Below, piece by piece: positions 36,045-46,435 of a stretch of DNA of 64,000 bases. Position 1 is the stretch's first letter. Every line of letters starts with the position of its first letter. The position numbers were made by a program, and so were the translations under genes. Below the pieces are notes generated by a model. That model did no database searches. It was not told the DNA's origin and saw nothing but the letters and a program-made list of their open reading frames with translations. Source of the DNA: Solenopsis invicta. Its lineage: Eukaryota > Arthropoda > Insecta > Hymenoptera > Formicidae. The stretch covers positions 9,000,279 to 9,064,278 of the forward strand of contig NC_052679.1 in the NCBI RefSeq assembly GCF_016802725.1. Direction: 5' to 3'.

Positions 36045-36158
36045 ATGGTAACATTAAAAACAGTAATTTTTGCATCATTTATTATTTTATCAGCATTTCG
36101 AAGCGATGCATTGTCTTTTATATCTCCAGTAAAAGATAATGCCGACAGGGCTACATAA
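36045..36158 (+). CDS. Candidate small secreted peptide or signal-peptide exon
   Basis: ATG at 36045 (context AAAATGG) starts 37 codons. Residues 1-22 have the form of a signal peptide: MVTLK, then a hydrophobic run (TVIFASFIILSAF), then RSDA with cleavage likely after SDA, about residue 22. The remainder, LSFISPVKDNADRAT, is short and polar. GTAAAAGA at 36129 could act as a splice donor in phase 0, so this may be a first exon rather than a whole gene. It begins about 65 bp after a MITE. I do not recognise the product; insect neuropeptides or venom-type peptides have such layouts (general knowledge, not an assignment). Confidence 0.35.
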   Translation: MVTLKTVIFASFIILSAFRSDALSFISPVKDNADRAT

Positions 36159-36159
36159 A

Positions 36160-36740
36160 CAAATTCGATCGTGTTTTCCCTATGTGTTATCGCTTGAATC
36201 GAACGTAAGCAGATGTAATGAGGTTTTCGAATGAGTCACGATCCGTATTGCATTCGTGCATGCGAAATGAGTTGCGCGTGGTATGTGTATACGAGGGAGC
36301 AGGGACCCGCTCTGCGAAATGGCGTGCAAATTATCGGCGTTTCATCGTAGGTTGTCTCCCTGACTTCGACGTGGACTCGTAAAAGCGGGACGACCTCGAG
36401 GACTGATTGGCCTGATTGTTGACGGTCACGGGTCAATAACCATTTGACACCGTGCGCGGTGCGCGCGGATCGCACGACACGTTGGTTAGAAACGGCGCGG
36501 CAGCACGTGACTTCGATCGGAAGGAAAGTCGCTGGGACTTCCACGTTGCAACCGCTGCACCGCTATACTCGCGTATCGCAATTCTTTATAGTATTGGAGA
36601 GCTGTTAATTCCGCGCTTGCGATGAACACCGATCGGATGTCGTCAAGAAGACGCGTACAGTTACGTAAGCTTGAGGGAAATCGAATCCAGATGCATTTAT
36701 CCCCGCGAATCATGTTCCGTGCCGCATGGACCATCAGTGA
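36160..36740. other. GC-rich unique island downstream of the small peptide ORF
   Basis: CpG-rich, including CACCGTGCGCGGTGCGCGCGG near 36449. Overlapping minus-strand ORFs (36236-36544, 36486-36734) have no recognisable domain. Possible promoter or enhancer; unsupported as coding. Confidence 0.35.
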
Positions 36741-37056
36741 TCTATGTTTACAGTGACCGTACGTTCTTTATTCCAAAGGACAATCCTTTATTTTGAATAA
36801 CTGTCTTTTAGATTTCTTTATTTTTGTAAAATTCAATTTTGTCATTTATGAAATTATGAAATAATTGACAAATTTAGTAGTTTAAACTGGTTTAGAATCG
36901 TGTAGGAAGAAAATCTTAAAACGCGAGAATAAGAGGACCTATGTCAGTTACAGCGGTTCTTGGTGTCGAACAATATTTTTAATTTTTACAATTTCCAATT
37001 TAAACTGTGCGTCGCATATACGTCGTACTTGAAACAGTCATGAAGCAGGAATAGTA
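36741..37056. other. Unassigned interval
   Basis: AT-rich; no gene recognised. Confidence 0.4.
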
Positions 37057-37815
37057 GAGCAGAAAAGGATATTATATATTATATGTGGTTCCTGTGGACA
37101 TTATGGCTTCCCCATTACCTCTGTTATTAGGTGACGAGTTCAAATACTTGTTTGGAATTATATAATAGTAGTCTGCCGTTTTTAATGGCGCTAATATGCT
37201 AACACAATAACTAACATATACACAATAACTAATAATTGTTATAAGGCATTTTTACTTTTGAACACTTTTAAGCGTTTTCAAGGGTCACTTTAACACTTAA
37301 TTTCACATACTTTCTCATTGTTTTTAAAGTTAAGCATATTATCACACGAATGTATACTCGAGTGTTTTTTTTTGTCATTTAACTTTTTGTTCAGTTGTAC
37401 ATACACATTTCGAGTTATGCAGAGTTAAATAATAACATAGAATTTTGTTAATATGGTTTTTTAAACGAAATTTTTATATCCAAATATTTCTTCGATTATT
37501 ATTCTAAAGGGTGATGTTTAGAAACATTAGAGATATCATTTTAGATTTGTTATTTAAAGTTAAACAGAGATAAAATAATATTACTCAGGATATCTCTAAT
37601 GTCTTTAAACGCGGGAAAATTTGAAATCAGGAATATTCTAAACGATGGAAAATTAAAAATATACAATTTACAAAAATATACAAAATACTGTGTTTTTTTA
37701 ACTAATCCGATTTTTAGACAATTATTTGTAGGCTAGCCATATTATCATCACTTTTTTCTTCCACCTAATATGCATTGCGTCACATTTTTATAAATCACGT
37801 CGTAAGTATTATAAT
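37057..37815 (-). mobile_element. Family A MITE, truncated and diverged copy
   Basis: It starts after TA with GAGCAGAAAAGGATATTAT, a degenerate TIR, and follows the family through GTTATTAGGTGACGAG, TTTCTTCGAT and GCTAGCCATATTATCATC. The match stops near AAATCACGTCGTAAGTATTA; the left TIR is missing. Confidence 0.8.
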
Positions 37816-38953
37816 AAATAATATTCAACTACAATGCTACACGCGCCTATACCCCGACTAAAAAAACTTCATTGGTAAGGGAATATAGCGCCGCAATAGT
37901 TAATGGGACAACTTTTTAATTGCTATTTAAATATTTAAGTCGGTGTGAAAAATTCACAGTGCACGATTGACCTCACCTTGGCTGATGAAAATGTTAAAAT
38001 TCGAATAATAATTTTCAAAAACATTTTTTATTTTTTATAATATCTTATTTTATCAATATATTTGCGCAATATTTAGTTTTTAACTTTTTATTAATAAAAA
38101 TATCTGATTTTTATGTTATTATAGAAATGTTGCATCATATGTATATGAAGATGTAATTTTTACTTTTCAACACTAAATTTGTATTAAAATTCGTTAAACT
38201 CACAGAACTGAAGCTATAATTATTGAAAATCCCATATTATTTGCTAATTTTATATCATAAAAGTAAGCATTATTTATACTGCAAAATTAATATTAAATTA
38301 TAAATTCAACTCAATGGAATAATATTTTTTATAAAAATATGATTCTTTAATTTTAATTTTTATCGATTTTATCGAATCAATTCTCTATGATGATTTTAAA
38401 GAAAGTTATAATTTTTCAAAAATTATCGTGAATTTGCTTTGTTCACATGTTTGCCAAAATTACATAGTTTTACCAATTGTTATTGTCATTTAACTTTTTA
38501 ATCGTATATTAGAAGGTTGAAATTAATTGTAAAATTATGATTGAAAATTATCACATTACGGTATATTCTTTAATAGAAGCGTAAAACGCTAGTTATCCCT
38601 CGATGGCTAGTGAGGAACAAAAAATTACGATGGTTAGTAAGTGTTAATTATTAAATTAATAAAAAATTGAACTTAATAAAATTATTTTACAAATTTAATA
38701 TTTTTATAATACATTTATTAATATTTATTTAATTATTAATTAAACATTTTTTTATTAATACACAGTGTTTCAGATCATTTATACAACTCTTTTAAAATGA
38801 AAGAAATTGATTTTTATAAAAAATCTTTTAAAAAATTTGATGATAGTTAAATCAGGTGTAACGCTCTATCAAATAGTGATTTTTCCAACTTCCAGTTTCC
38901 ATAAAAAATGGACGTTAAATTTTTTAAATGTACTTTTTATTACAGAATCAGAC
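37816..38953. other. AT-rich interval
   Basis: No gene recognised. ORFs at 38807-39149 are AT-rich shadows that run into the next MITE. Confidence 0.4.
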
Positions 38954-38955
38954 TA

Positions 38956-39129
38956 CACGCAAAAAAAGAAATTTTTGTCTCAAAATTTTTTCTGGAAATA
39001 CCTTCATTAGTCTTAAATTGATTTTAAAAGTAAATATGAAGAAAAAATATACTCGAATAAAATTAATGAAGATATTTTTAGAAAAAATGTTGAGACAAAA
39101 ATGCGACAAAAATTTATTTTTTATATGTG
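38956..39129. mobile_element. 174-bp palindromic MITE
   Basis: TA on both sides. The arms share AAATTTTTGTC, TCAAAATTTTTTCTGGAAATA and CTTCATTA with the complement of the right half. TIR begins CACGCAAAAAAAG. No ORF. Confidence 0.75.
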
Positions 39130-39372
39130 TAATCCGAATCAACAATTAGTTAATTAAAAAGTACTATAATATCTTTATTATAAAAGGGATGTATATACCA
39201 ATGATTCGAGGACACTCTATATAACGATATTTGACTACATCTGATAAAATAAAAATTTCCATTTTTATAAAATAAAAAGAAAAAAGTAATATTTATATTT
39301 AATATTTTTGTATTTTTGAAAATAATTATTTCATAACAACTTTTCGTCACAACAGGAACACTAGACAAAACA

Positions 39373-39637
39373 GGCGTGCGCTACGCCAACACCACTTATA
39401 GACAAGGCATCTCCACTGAAATCGTGACGTCACTAGTAGGCCATTTCTAGCTATTTTCTAGCTATTTGCCAAGTTCACGCAGCGCCGTAACAACATTGGT
39501 ATTGAAAATTTGTAGAGTTAACTTGACATTTTGTCGTTATACTTGATACTTGAAAATAGCTAGAAATGGCCTACTAGTGATGACATCACGATTTCAATAG
39601 AGAGGCCTTGTCTATGGTGTTGGCTACGCGCACGTTA
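39373..39637. mobile_element. 265-bp MITE with about 80-bp arms
   Basis: The left GGCGTGCGCTACGCCAACAC continues through ATAGACAAGGC, GAAATCGTGACGTCA and CTAGTAGGCCATTTCTAGCT. The right arm carries the same blocks inverted (GGCCTACTAGTGATGAC, GCCTTGTCTAT, GGTGTTGGCTACGCG). Loop about 100 bp. No ORF. Confidence 0.85.
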
Positions 39638-40063
39638 CAAAATTTTTAATATAATTTTTCATATGAATCATTATAAACTCCTCAATACACATAGTCAAAA
39701 TATGCGATCTCCGTAATAACAGTCGCTCACGAAGTAAGCGCTGAATGAAAACCAATCAGCATCAAGGAAAAGCGACAACAATAAACATCAAGAAATCGAG
39801 TATCAATGCAATTGCACTTTTCCGATAGGAATCGACCGATTTTAATCAATCATTTTCATATAAAGTAAGAAATATGTAGTCACTACAAATATGTAATCAC
39901 TACAAAAAATTGTAGTGATAGTATAATATTTGATATTTTAAATCGAAAAACTGATTGCAACATCGTGACTCACGGAATTAATATTTTTTTTTATATTTTC
40001 TTCATAGTTTAAAACATAAAATTGCTGTACAGTGTAAACCGCGGTACACCTTTTTGTGATAAT
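39638..40063. other. Unassigned AT-rich interval
   Basis: Small repeats of TGTAGTCACTACA near 39880. No gene recognised. Confidence 0.4.
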
Positions 40064-40071
40064 ATATAAAC

Positions 40072-40474
40072 CGAGGGGAAATTCACAGCCGGCATTGGTG
40101 TACAAAATTTCGGCAGTGGACTGCCGAAAAAAGTAGGCAGTGACCTATAATATTGACGGCATTGTCGTCAGTGGTTGGGGAGTGGTGAGCTCACTTCAGA
40201 GTCGGTTTTTCGATCATGGAGTTGAGCACAAAAATTTTGAATACTTCGGGAAAGCTTTAGAATTCTTGTGCAGGCATTGGCGTATGATAATGGGCACGCG
40301 GTAGTGTTCATAATTGCATGGCATTGCCTTAATTTTAATATAGGATTGACGGCATTGTAGGCATTGACTAACAATAAGCATTGTCGGCAGTGTACAAAAA
40401 TGTCGGCAGTGTTTTACAGCAATGCCAAAAATCGGCATTGGTGTACAAAATTTTGGGTTGTGAATTCCCCCTCG
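40072..40474. mobile_element. 403-bp MITE, TIR CGAGGGGAAATTCACA, 8-bp target duplication
   Basis: ATATAAAC flanks both sides (40064-40071 and 40475-40482). The ends CGAGGGGAAATTCACAGCC and GGTTGTGAATTCCCCCTCG are inverted. The interior repeats GGCATTGGTGTACAAAAT, CGGCAGTG and GGCATTG in both orientations. The 8-bp duplication fits hAT-type insertion. Small minus ORFs over it are shadows. Confidence 0.85.
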
Positions 40475-40482
40475 ATATAAAC

Positions 40483-41189
40483 TAAAAATTATAATGTTGG
40501 CAGATGTTTCATGAATTTTTTCATATTTTCTTTAACATTTTAAAGTAGGAAAAATATCATTGGACACAGCAGATTCATATATACACTAATAAAACATCAA
40601 ATAAATGTATGAAGTGGAAGAGTTCAATTCTAGCCTTTTAATTTTATAATTTTTGTTGTTTAATATATAAAACATATATTTTATTACTCAGTTTATCAAT
40701 TTATTTTATGGTTAATTTCTTTCCTAGGAAGCCGTGTCCGAATTCTGCTATTATTTCCTGTGTCAATTTTGGGGCTCAGACGCCTTTTTTGGATTATGCT
40801 GCAAAAACAATTATTACAAAGTACGAAACAGTATTATAACAATATAAAGTACTAAATCATCTGATAGAGGACACTTTCTAATTTGTATTTATGTTTTTAA
40901 AATTTTATCTTTAGCTTTTTTTCAAAAAAATATTCGAAGATAAAATGATATATCAATATTCATAGCTTTTCTCTTATATTTTTTGTAATTTTTCAATTAT
41001 TGTGCAATATATTTTATTTTACAAATATAATAATTATACTGCGCGGATCATCAGTGACTTACACGGCGTGATGGACAAATCATGTAATAAAATTGATCCG
41101 GCATGAAACGTTAATAATCGTATTAGAATCAAATTGATTGCAAACTCCTGATCTTTACCACTTACGTATCTGATCCTCCTATATGAAAT
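40483..41189. other. Unassigned AT-rich interval
   Basis: No gene or repeat structure recognised. Confidence 0.4.
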
Positions 41190-41780
41190 GTTATCAAAAT
41201 TTGCCGTTTTTAATGAAGTCCCAGCGAGTTCCAGAGCGATACTGATTTTTCGATTCGTGAAAGGCCGCGATTAGTTTCGTCCTGCTGACCTGGATGGAGC
41301 GATCGAACAGCGAAGTGTCGCCCCTCTTTCGCCCCCCGCGGAGCAGGAAGTCACCTAATAGAAACGCAAATTGGACGAAACGTCCGGAAATTCGATTCGA
41401 CGTGTCCTCTTTTCTCTATCTTTTTCTTTTTTAGATGTTAAACTGTAATCCAAGAACGAATGACGGAAGAATGAATTCCGGGAATAATAGACTGCTTTAC
41501 TCGGCACTTCTCCATTAACACGGTCTCGTTTTGTCTCGCATCGAGCGGGATTTTAAAACGTTAACGAGTTTGCCGACGCGTGCCATTCAAGCGCTTACGC
41601 AAGGTCGGAAGCCGCAAATTCGATTATCAAGAGCGGTGTCAATCGTGTCTTCGTTATCTCACAACTTGATCGTTGCTGGCATTGTCAGTGTACAGGTGGC
41701 TCGTACATGTCGAAGCGCGTTGATCCTTAAGAGAAAGAGAGAGAAATTTCTTCTATGTCCGCAAGAATCCCAAAGGTAGG
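41190..41780. other. GC-richer unique island
   Basis: An ATG at 41303 opens only 22 codons (MERSNSEVSPLF onward) before a stop, with no clear donor. The longer plus ORF at 41531-41779 has no ATG at its start and ends near AAAGGTAGGG. A regulatory or untranslated-exon role is possible. Confidence 0.3.
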
Positions 41781-41815
41781 GGAGACTACTTTTCGCAATA
41801 ACGTATTGCAGCGTA

Positions 41816-42244
41816 TAAAGCCCATTTTACAATTGCATAAACGTAGTTGTAGGAATTATATGGCGTCTTTAAGTACAGTGGGTTTTAACCCAACCAGTTA
41901 GATGCTAAAATCATCCAATAAAAACTTAAAATAGAGCATGCGACGTTAATAATCCGCCATGAACCGGATTAGAACCAACTGCACTTGAAAATGCTAATAG
42001 AACGTTATACAACAAGGTTAATCTACAATAAGGTAAAGACCCGTCTTATGAACGATAGCGGCGTGGACACGTGACAGTCCTCTGAACATTTTGATTGGTT
42101 CGCTCTTACAACCCACACTGTTGTAAAATTGGAAGATGACGTTCAACCATATCCTACAACGTATTTTACAACTGTAACAGCGGCTTACAACTGCGTCTTA
42201 CAACCACTTACGATCACGTTTACGTAATTGTAGAAGGGGCTTTA
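41816..42244. mobile_element. 429-bp MITE, TIR TAAAGCCCATTTTACAATTG
   Basis: The left end TAAAGCCCATTTTACAATTG, then TAAACGTAGTTGTA, pairs with the right end CGTTTACGTAATTGTAGAAG then GGGCTTTA. TTGTAAAAT words repeat in the interior. Confidence 0.75.
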
Positions 42245-42630
42245 GAACGCGCTCCCATTTCTTTCCAACATGCGCGGACAAAAAAAGTCGTTCACTTTGT
42301 TACGCAACGATTGTGCCAAGTCTCACTTAGCGATTTATTCTATAAGTTGAACAATTTTCAAATTACATTATGTATCACTCGACGAAGCATCTTAAGCCCG
42401 TATTAGATTAAAGATTGAAATTGAGCTTGGATTGGAGTTCAACCAACCGGAAGAAAGAAAAATAATCTAAAGTTTAGTGAATTTTGTTTTAATTGGTCAA
42501 ATTCCAATTCAATCTCATAGCGTATTTTACTGGCTGAATCGGTACGCACGCAGTGCGCACTAAATGCAGATATTTGGCACGAGCTCCAACCGACAGTGTC
42601 GGTTTTAGTACAAAACGCGCTGAGTGCGCC
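42245..42630. other. Unassigned interval
   Basis: Contains small palindromes such as ACCGACAGTGTCGGT (near 42589) and CGCACGCAGTGCGC (near 42545), and a weak inverted repeat around 42410-42530. No gene recognised. Confidence 0.35.
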
Positions 42631-43183
42631 TTACAAGGAAAGCTCTCGAAGTGTCAGACTCGATTTTAATAAAACTTTACACACATTTAGGTAACATAAT
42701 TAGATGATTTTAGAAAATATCAGTTGCGACGAATATACAGTTTCAAGGGGTGAAATCATCTCTTATGTATAGCGGTTTTCAGCTTTTTCCGTTATATCTC
42801 GAAAACTATTCGAGATATCAAAAAATGTTTTATACAAAAGATTTACAATAAAATTTTCTCTATTTATTCACGTTAATAACATTTTTTTAATTATTTTTTT
42901 TTTAATTTTAAAAAATAGTTATTTTTTAAAAATGTTATTAACATAAATGAATAGAGGTAATTTTATTGTAAATCTGTTGTATAAAACATTTTTTTGATAT
43001 TTAGAATAGTTTTCGAGATATAACAGAAAAAGCAGAAAACCGTTATATTCAAAAAGGATGATTTCACCCTGTATATTTGACGCGATTGATATTTTTTAAA
43101 ATTATTTAATTCTGTTACCTAAATGTATGTAAAGTTTCATTAAAATCGGAGATTTTTGAAACTTCAAGAGGTTTCCTTGTTAT
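42631..43183. mobile_element. 553-bp near-complete foldback
   Basis: The two halves pair almost from end to end. TTACAAGGAA, ATTTAGGTAACA, TATACAG, GGTGAAATCATC, GTTATATCTCGAAAACTATT, TGTTTTATACA and TTTACAATAAAATT all recur inverted. The apex is T/A-rich (about 42890-42920). No ORF. No clear target duplication. Confidence 0.85.
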
Positions 43184-43252
43184 TGCCGTCCAATGAAAAA
43201 GTAAAATAATGATTAAATTATGATTAGGAGCTTTATTTTTAGTTATTGCTAT

Positions 43253-43387
43253 CCCTAACAGCACAAGATATCATATGAATATTCTAGAATATTCTAAATA
43301 TTGTACGAACATTCGCACAATATCGTGATATTGTGCGTATATTTGTAAAATATCACAATATTCGTTCGATATCTTGTGCTGTTAAGG
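43253..43387. mobile_element. 135-bp MITE, TIR CCCTAACAGCACAAGATATC
   Basis: The ends CCCTAACAGCACAAGATATC and GATATCTTGTGCTGTTAAGG are inverted with one difference. The interior is built of GAATATTC and CACAATATCG palindromes. Its terminus resembles CCCTAGTAGCAC of the 46.4-kb element, suggesting one TIR family. Confidence 0.85.
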
Positions 43388-43436
43388 AGTATTAGTAATA
43401 ATAACCTTATATTTAAACTTAATATTTCTACCACCT

Positions 43437-44316
43437 GTAAAAACTTGACTATAAATTATAATAATTGCAAATATTAATATAGTACAATATTAAGATACGA
43501 ATGGTAAAGTAAAATAAATTTACGTTTTTATAATAATTATAATTATGGTAAATATAAATATTTTTTAAACGTGCACTTATTATTTACATAGTAATAATAA
43601 TTTGCATGGTTAAAACAACTATAAATATATAGGTATTATATTGGCAATAAGATCAAAAATATAAGTATAAATACAGGGTGTCCGGAAAATCGCTACGAAT
43701 ATTTCGGCACGTGATTTGGGACCTTAAAAGAAGGAATAAAAGCTATATAAACATAGGTCCGGAAATAAATCGTATCCGAGTTATAGCCATTTTGATGTTA
43801 AAAAAATCGTATTTTATAGTCCGCGTTTCTTCTTAAATTTTTTTATTAAATTTTTAATTTTTTTATTTTTATTTCTTATTTTTTTACTTTTCGAATTTTA
43901 TTATTTTTTTATTTAATTAATCATTTTTATTTTTTAATTTTTTTTTAATTATTTAATATTTGTAATTACATTATTTTTTAACACATTATTTTTAAATCGA
44001 ATTAAATAAGGTGTTCAAAATGACCACCTTCAGCACGAATGCAGGTCTTTATTCTCCTATCAAAGAAATTTCGAACTCTGTGAAAAACATTTGGATCCGT
44101 CCTTATTTCTTGGAATCCACGAGTGGCCATAACTCGGAAACGACTTATTTCCGGACCTATGTTTATATAGCTTTTTTTCTTTCTTTTGGAATACCAAATC
44201 ACGTCCCGAAATATTTGTAGCAATTTTCCGGACACCCTGTATATAGTTGGCATCGAAAATGACTTTAAATTACAATTAAATTATGGTAATTGCAACTATT
44301 TTTTCTCTCAGTGTAT
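43437..44316. repeat. Dispersed AT-rich repeat D, interrupted copy
   Basis: It shares ordered blocks with 53548-53840: AATGGTAAAGTAAAATAAAT-type sequence, ACTATAAATA, TATAGTTGGCAT, AAATGACT and TTGCAA(C/T)(C/A)ATTTTT. It ends near TTTTCTCTCAGTGTA. It is split by the foldback at 43674-44239. Confidence 0.7.
43674..44239. mobile_element. 566-bp foldback element, TIR CAGGGTGTCCGGAAAAT
   Basis: TA flanks both sides. CAGGGTGTCCGGAAAATCGC, the TACGAATATTTCGG block, CATAGGTCCGGAAATAA and the GAGTTATAGCC block recur inverted at the right. The centre is a T-rich tract (about 43840-43980). It sits inside repeat D; the sibling at 53.7 kb lacks it. TA target fits a Tc1/mariner-type element. ORFs over the arms are shadows. 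Confidence 0.9.
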
Positions 44317-45413
44317 GGACTTTATATTGGCCATCAATTCTTCAATATTTTCTTCAGTTAACAATTGTTGGGATTTTGCTATCGCTTGCGGTATTACGGC
44401 CGATAGAATATCGAAAAATGATTCATTTGCATATACATAGATGCGGGATATACAATTGCCACTGTTGTGTCTGCAGTGTTGGTTTAAAACGCTAGTGTTT
44501 AGAACATGAAGAAACATAATGACAAGCGAAAGATCTCTTGGTATAAGGAGAAGGAAACGAACAATTTGAAAGGTTTTGTGTCTTTCCTCTCCTTTATCTC
44601 TATCTCTTACGTATTCTGTCGCGGTCAGTCGCTCTTCGTTTCCTAATCAAATTCAAGGTCGGATGTTCGTTTAACTTGTCGCGCTGGATTGACTACGCCA
44701 ATCTGACATGTTCACGGGTGCGGAAGTCTGCGAAATCGCGTGCGCCTTCAAGTTGAAGAAAACCGATCTCGAAAATTTCACCCTTTAATGCGCGACAATT
44801 TAATATGATAAAAACTATTTCACTTTTAACGGACGTGTCGGATGACTTAATTGAAGTCATACCGAGAAATGTTTCATATATAAAATATAAACAATAAATC
44901 TCGAATTTTATTAAATATATTTATAGGATTACGAAGACAATGAGATAATAAGAGACTGATTACACAGTAAAAAATAAAATGCCTAATTTGACACGTTTGT
45001 ATGTCCCAAAAGGTCCACTCTAAACTTTAAGTCAAAAGTTAAGTTAAAATAACTTTTATAAAAACGATTTTTTTTCGGAGCAAATATCGAATTTGTTCTT
45101 TATAACTTTAAAGTACTCCTTAAATTGTACAACTGTTGTTTAAAAAATGTTTTTTCTATCTTTTATACTTTCGACGATATTCGCCCCGAAAAAGAAATAC
45201 CGTTTTTTTTTTTTTTTTTAAAGGGATGTTTCACCTAAACATGAGATTCCGCACGTGTGAAAAAATACGTGTTTCTTAGATTTTTTTGTTTAACAACATA
45301 TTTCAAGAAGAATCAAATTAGCTTTGAACAGTTGTGACATGTCCATTGTAAGAGATGATAATAGGGAGGAAGCGAATAAATAATGTAAAACAAGGAAAGA
45401 AAATTAGATTAAA
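44317..45413. other. Mixed interval
   Basis: 44510-44790 is GC-richer and unique with no supported ORF. At 45068-45215 TTTTTTCGGAGCAAATATCG pairs with CGATATTCGCCCCGAAAAAG, a probable decayed foldback with a long T run inside. No gene recognised. Confidence 0.4.
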
Positions 45414-45633
45414 TAATCAACTATTAATAAGCTAATAAAAGTAACCGCTGTTGGTACGTAGAATTAACAATTTTATTAATTTAAAAACGGACGTTTTGAC
45501 TCAGCTTTGAGTTATCTTCGGCTACAATTTCTTTTCTCTTAAGTCGAAACGTCCGTTTTTAAATTAATATAATTGTTAATTTTATGCACCAACAACCGCG
45601 GTTACTCTTATTAGTCTTATTAATAGTTGATTA
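45414..45633. mobile_element. 220-bp palindromic MITE
   Basis: The left TAATCAACTATTAATAAG, GTAACCGC, AATTAACAATT and TTTAAAAACGGACGTTTTGAC recurs inverted on the right, with GTCGAAACGTCCGTTTTTAA. About 90 bp per arm. No ORF. Confidence 0.85.
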
Positions 45634-46435
45634 CTTGACAATTTGAGAGTATTACACTTCGGGGTCTATTATTGTAATTAAAAATTACATTAAAAGTAAT
45701 AAGGAGGTAAGGATAAAATATTTAGATGTAAAGGATGTTAGAGAGGAGAGGAGAAATTGAAAGATATAAGCACAATGATGTTATATCAGTTGTTAAATTT
45801 TAATTAATTAATAGAGGAGAAAAGGGTAATATGGCATCCATTTTCATTTTATTGAATAACTTTGTTTATAATCAATGTTTTATATTAAACCTGGAACGAT
45901 TATATTCGTCAAAGTGTTGTTTAACAAATTTTAGACTTAAAGTAATAAAATATTTATTACTTAGGACGTGATTTATAAAAATGTGATGCACTGCATAATC
46001 GGTGGAAGAAAAAAAGTGGTGGTAATATGACTACCCCAAAAATAACTTTTTAGAAATCAAATTAGTTTAAAGAAACACAGTTTTTTTACAAAATTATATA
46101 TCTTTAATTTTCCATCATTCAGAATTTTCCTAATTTAAAATTTCTCTGCTTTTAAAGACTTTAGAGATATCATAAAAAATATTATTTTATCTTTGTTTAA
46201 CTTTAAACAACAAATATAAAATAATATCTCTAATGTTCCTGAACATCACCCTTTAGAATAATAATCGATTTATTGAAGGAACATTTTGATATAAAAATTT
46301 CGTTTAAGAAAACTATATTAACAAAATTCATGTTATTGTTTTAACTTGGTATAATTCGAAATGTATACGGTCGAATAAAAAGTTAAATAACCAAAAAACA
46401 CTCGAATGTATGTATTTTTGTGATAATACACTCAA

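Noticed and set aside
41531..41779. 82-aa plus ORF as an exon
   Set aside because: It begins without an ATG and has no recognisable domain; the GGTAGGG after it is only a weak donor.
44002..44253. ORFs on both strands near 44.0-44.25 kb
   Set aside because: They fall in the right arm of the foldback at 43674-44239.
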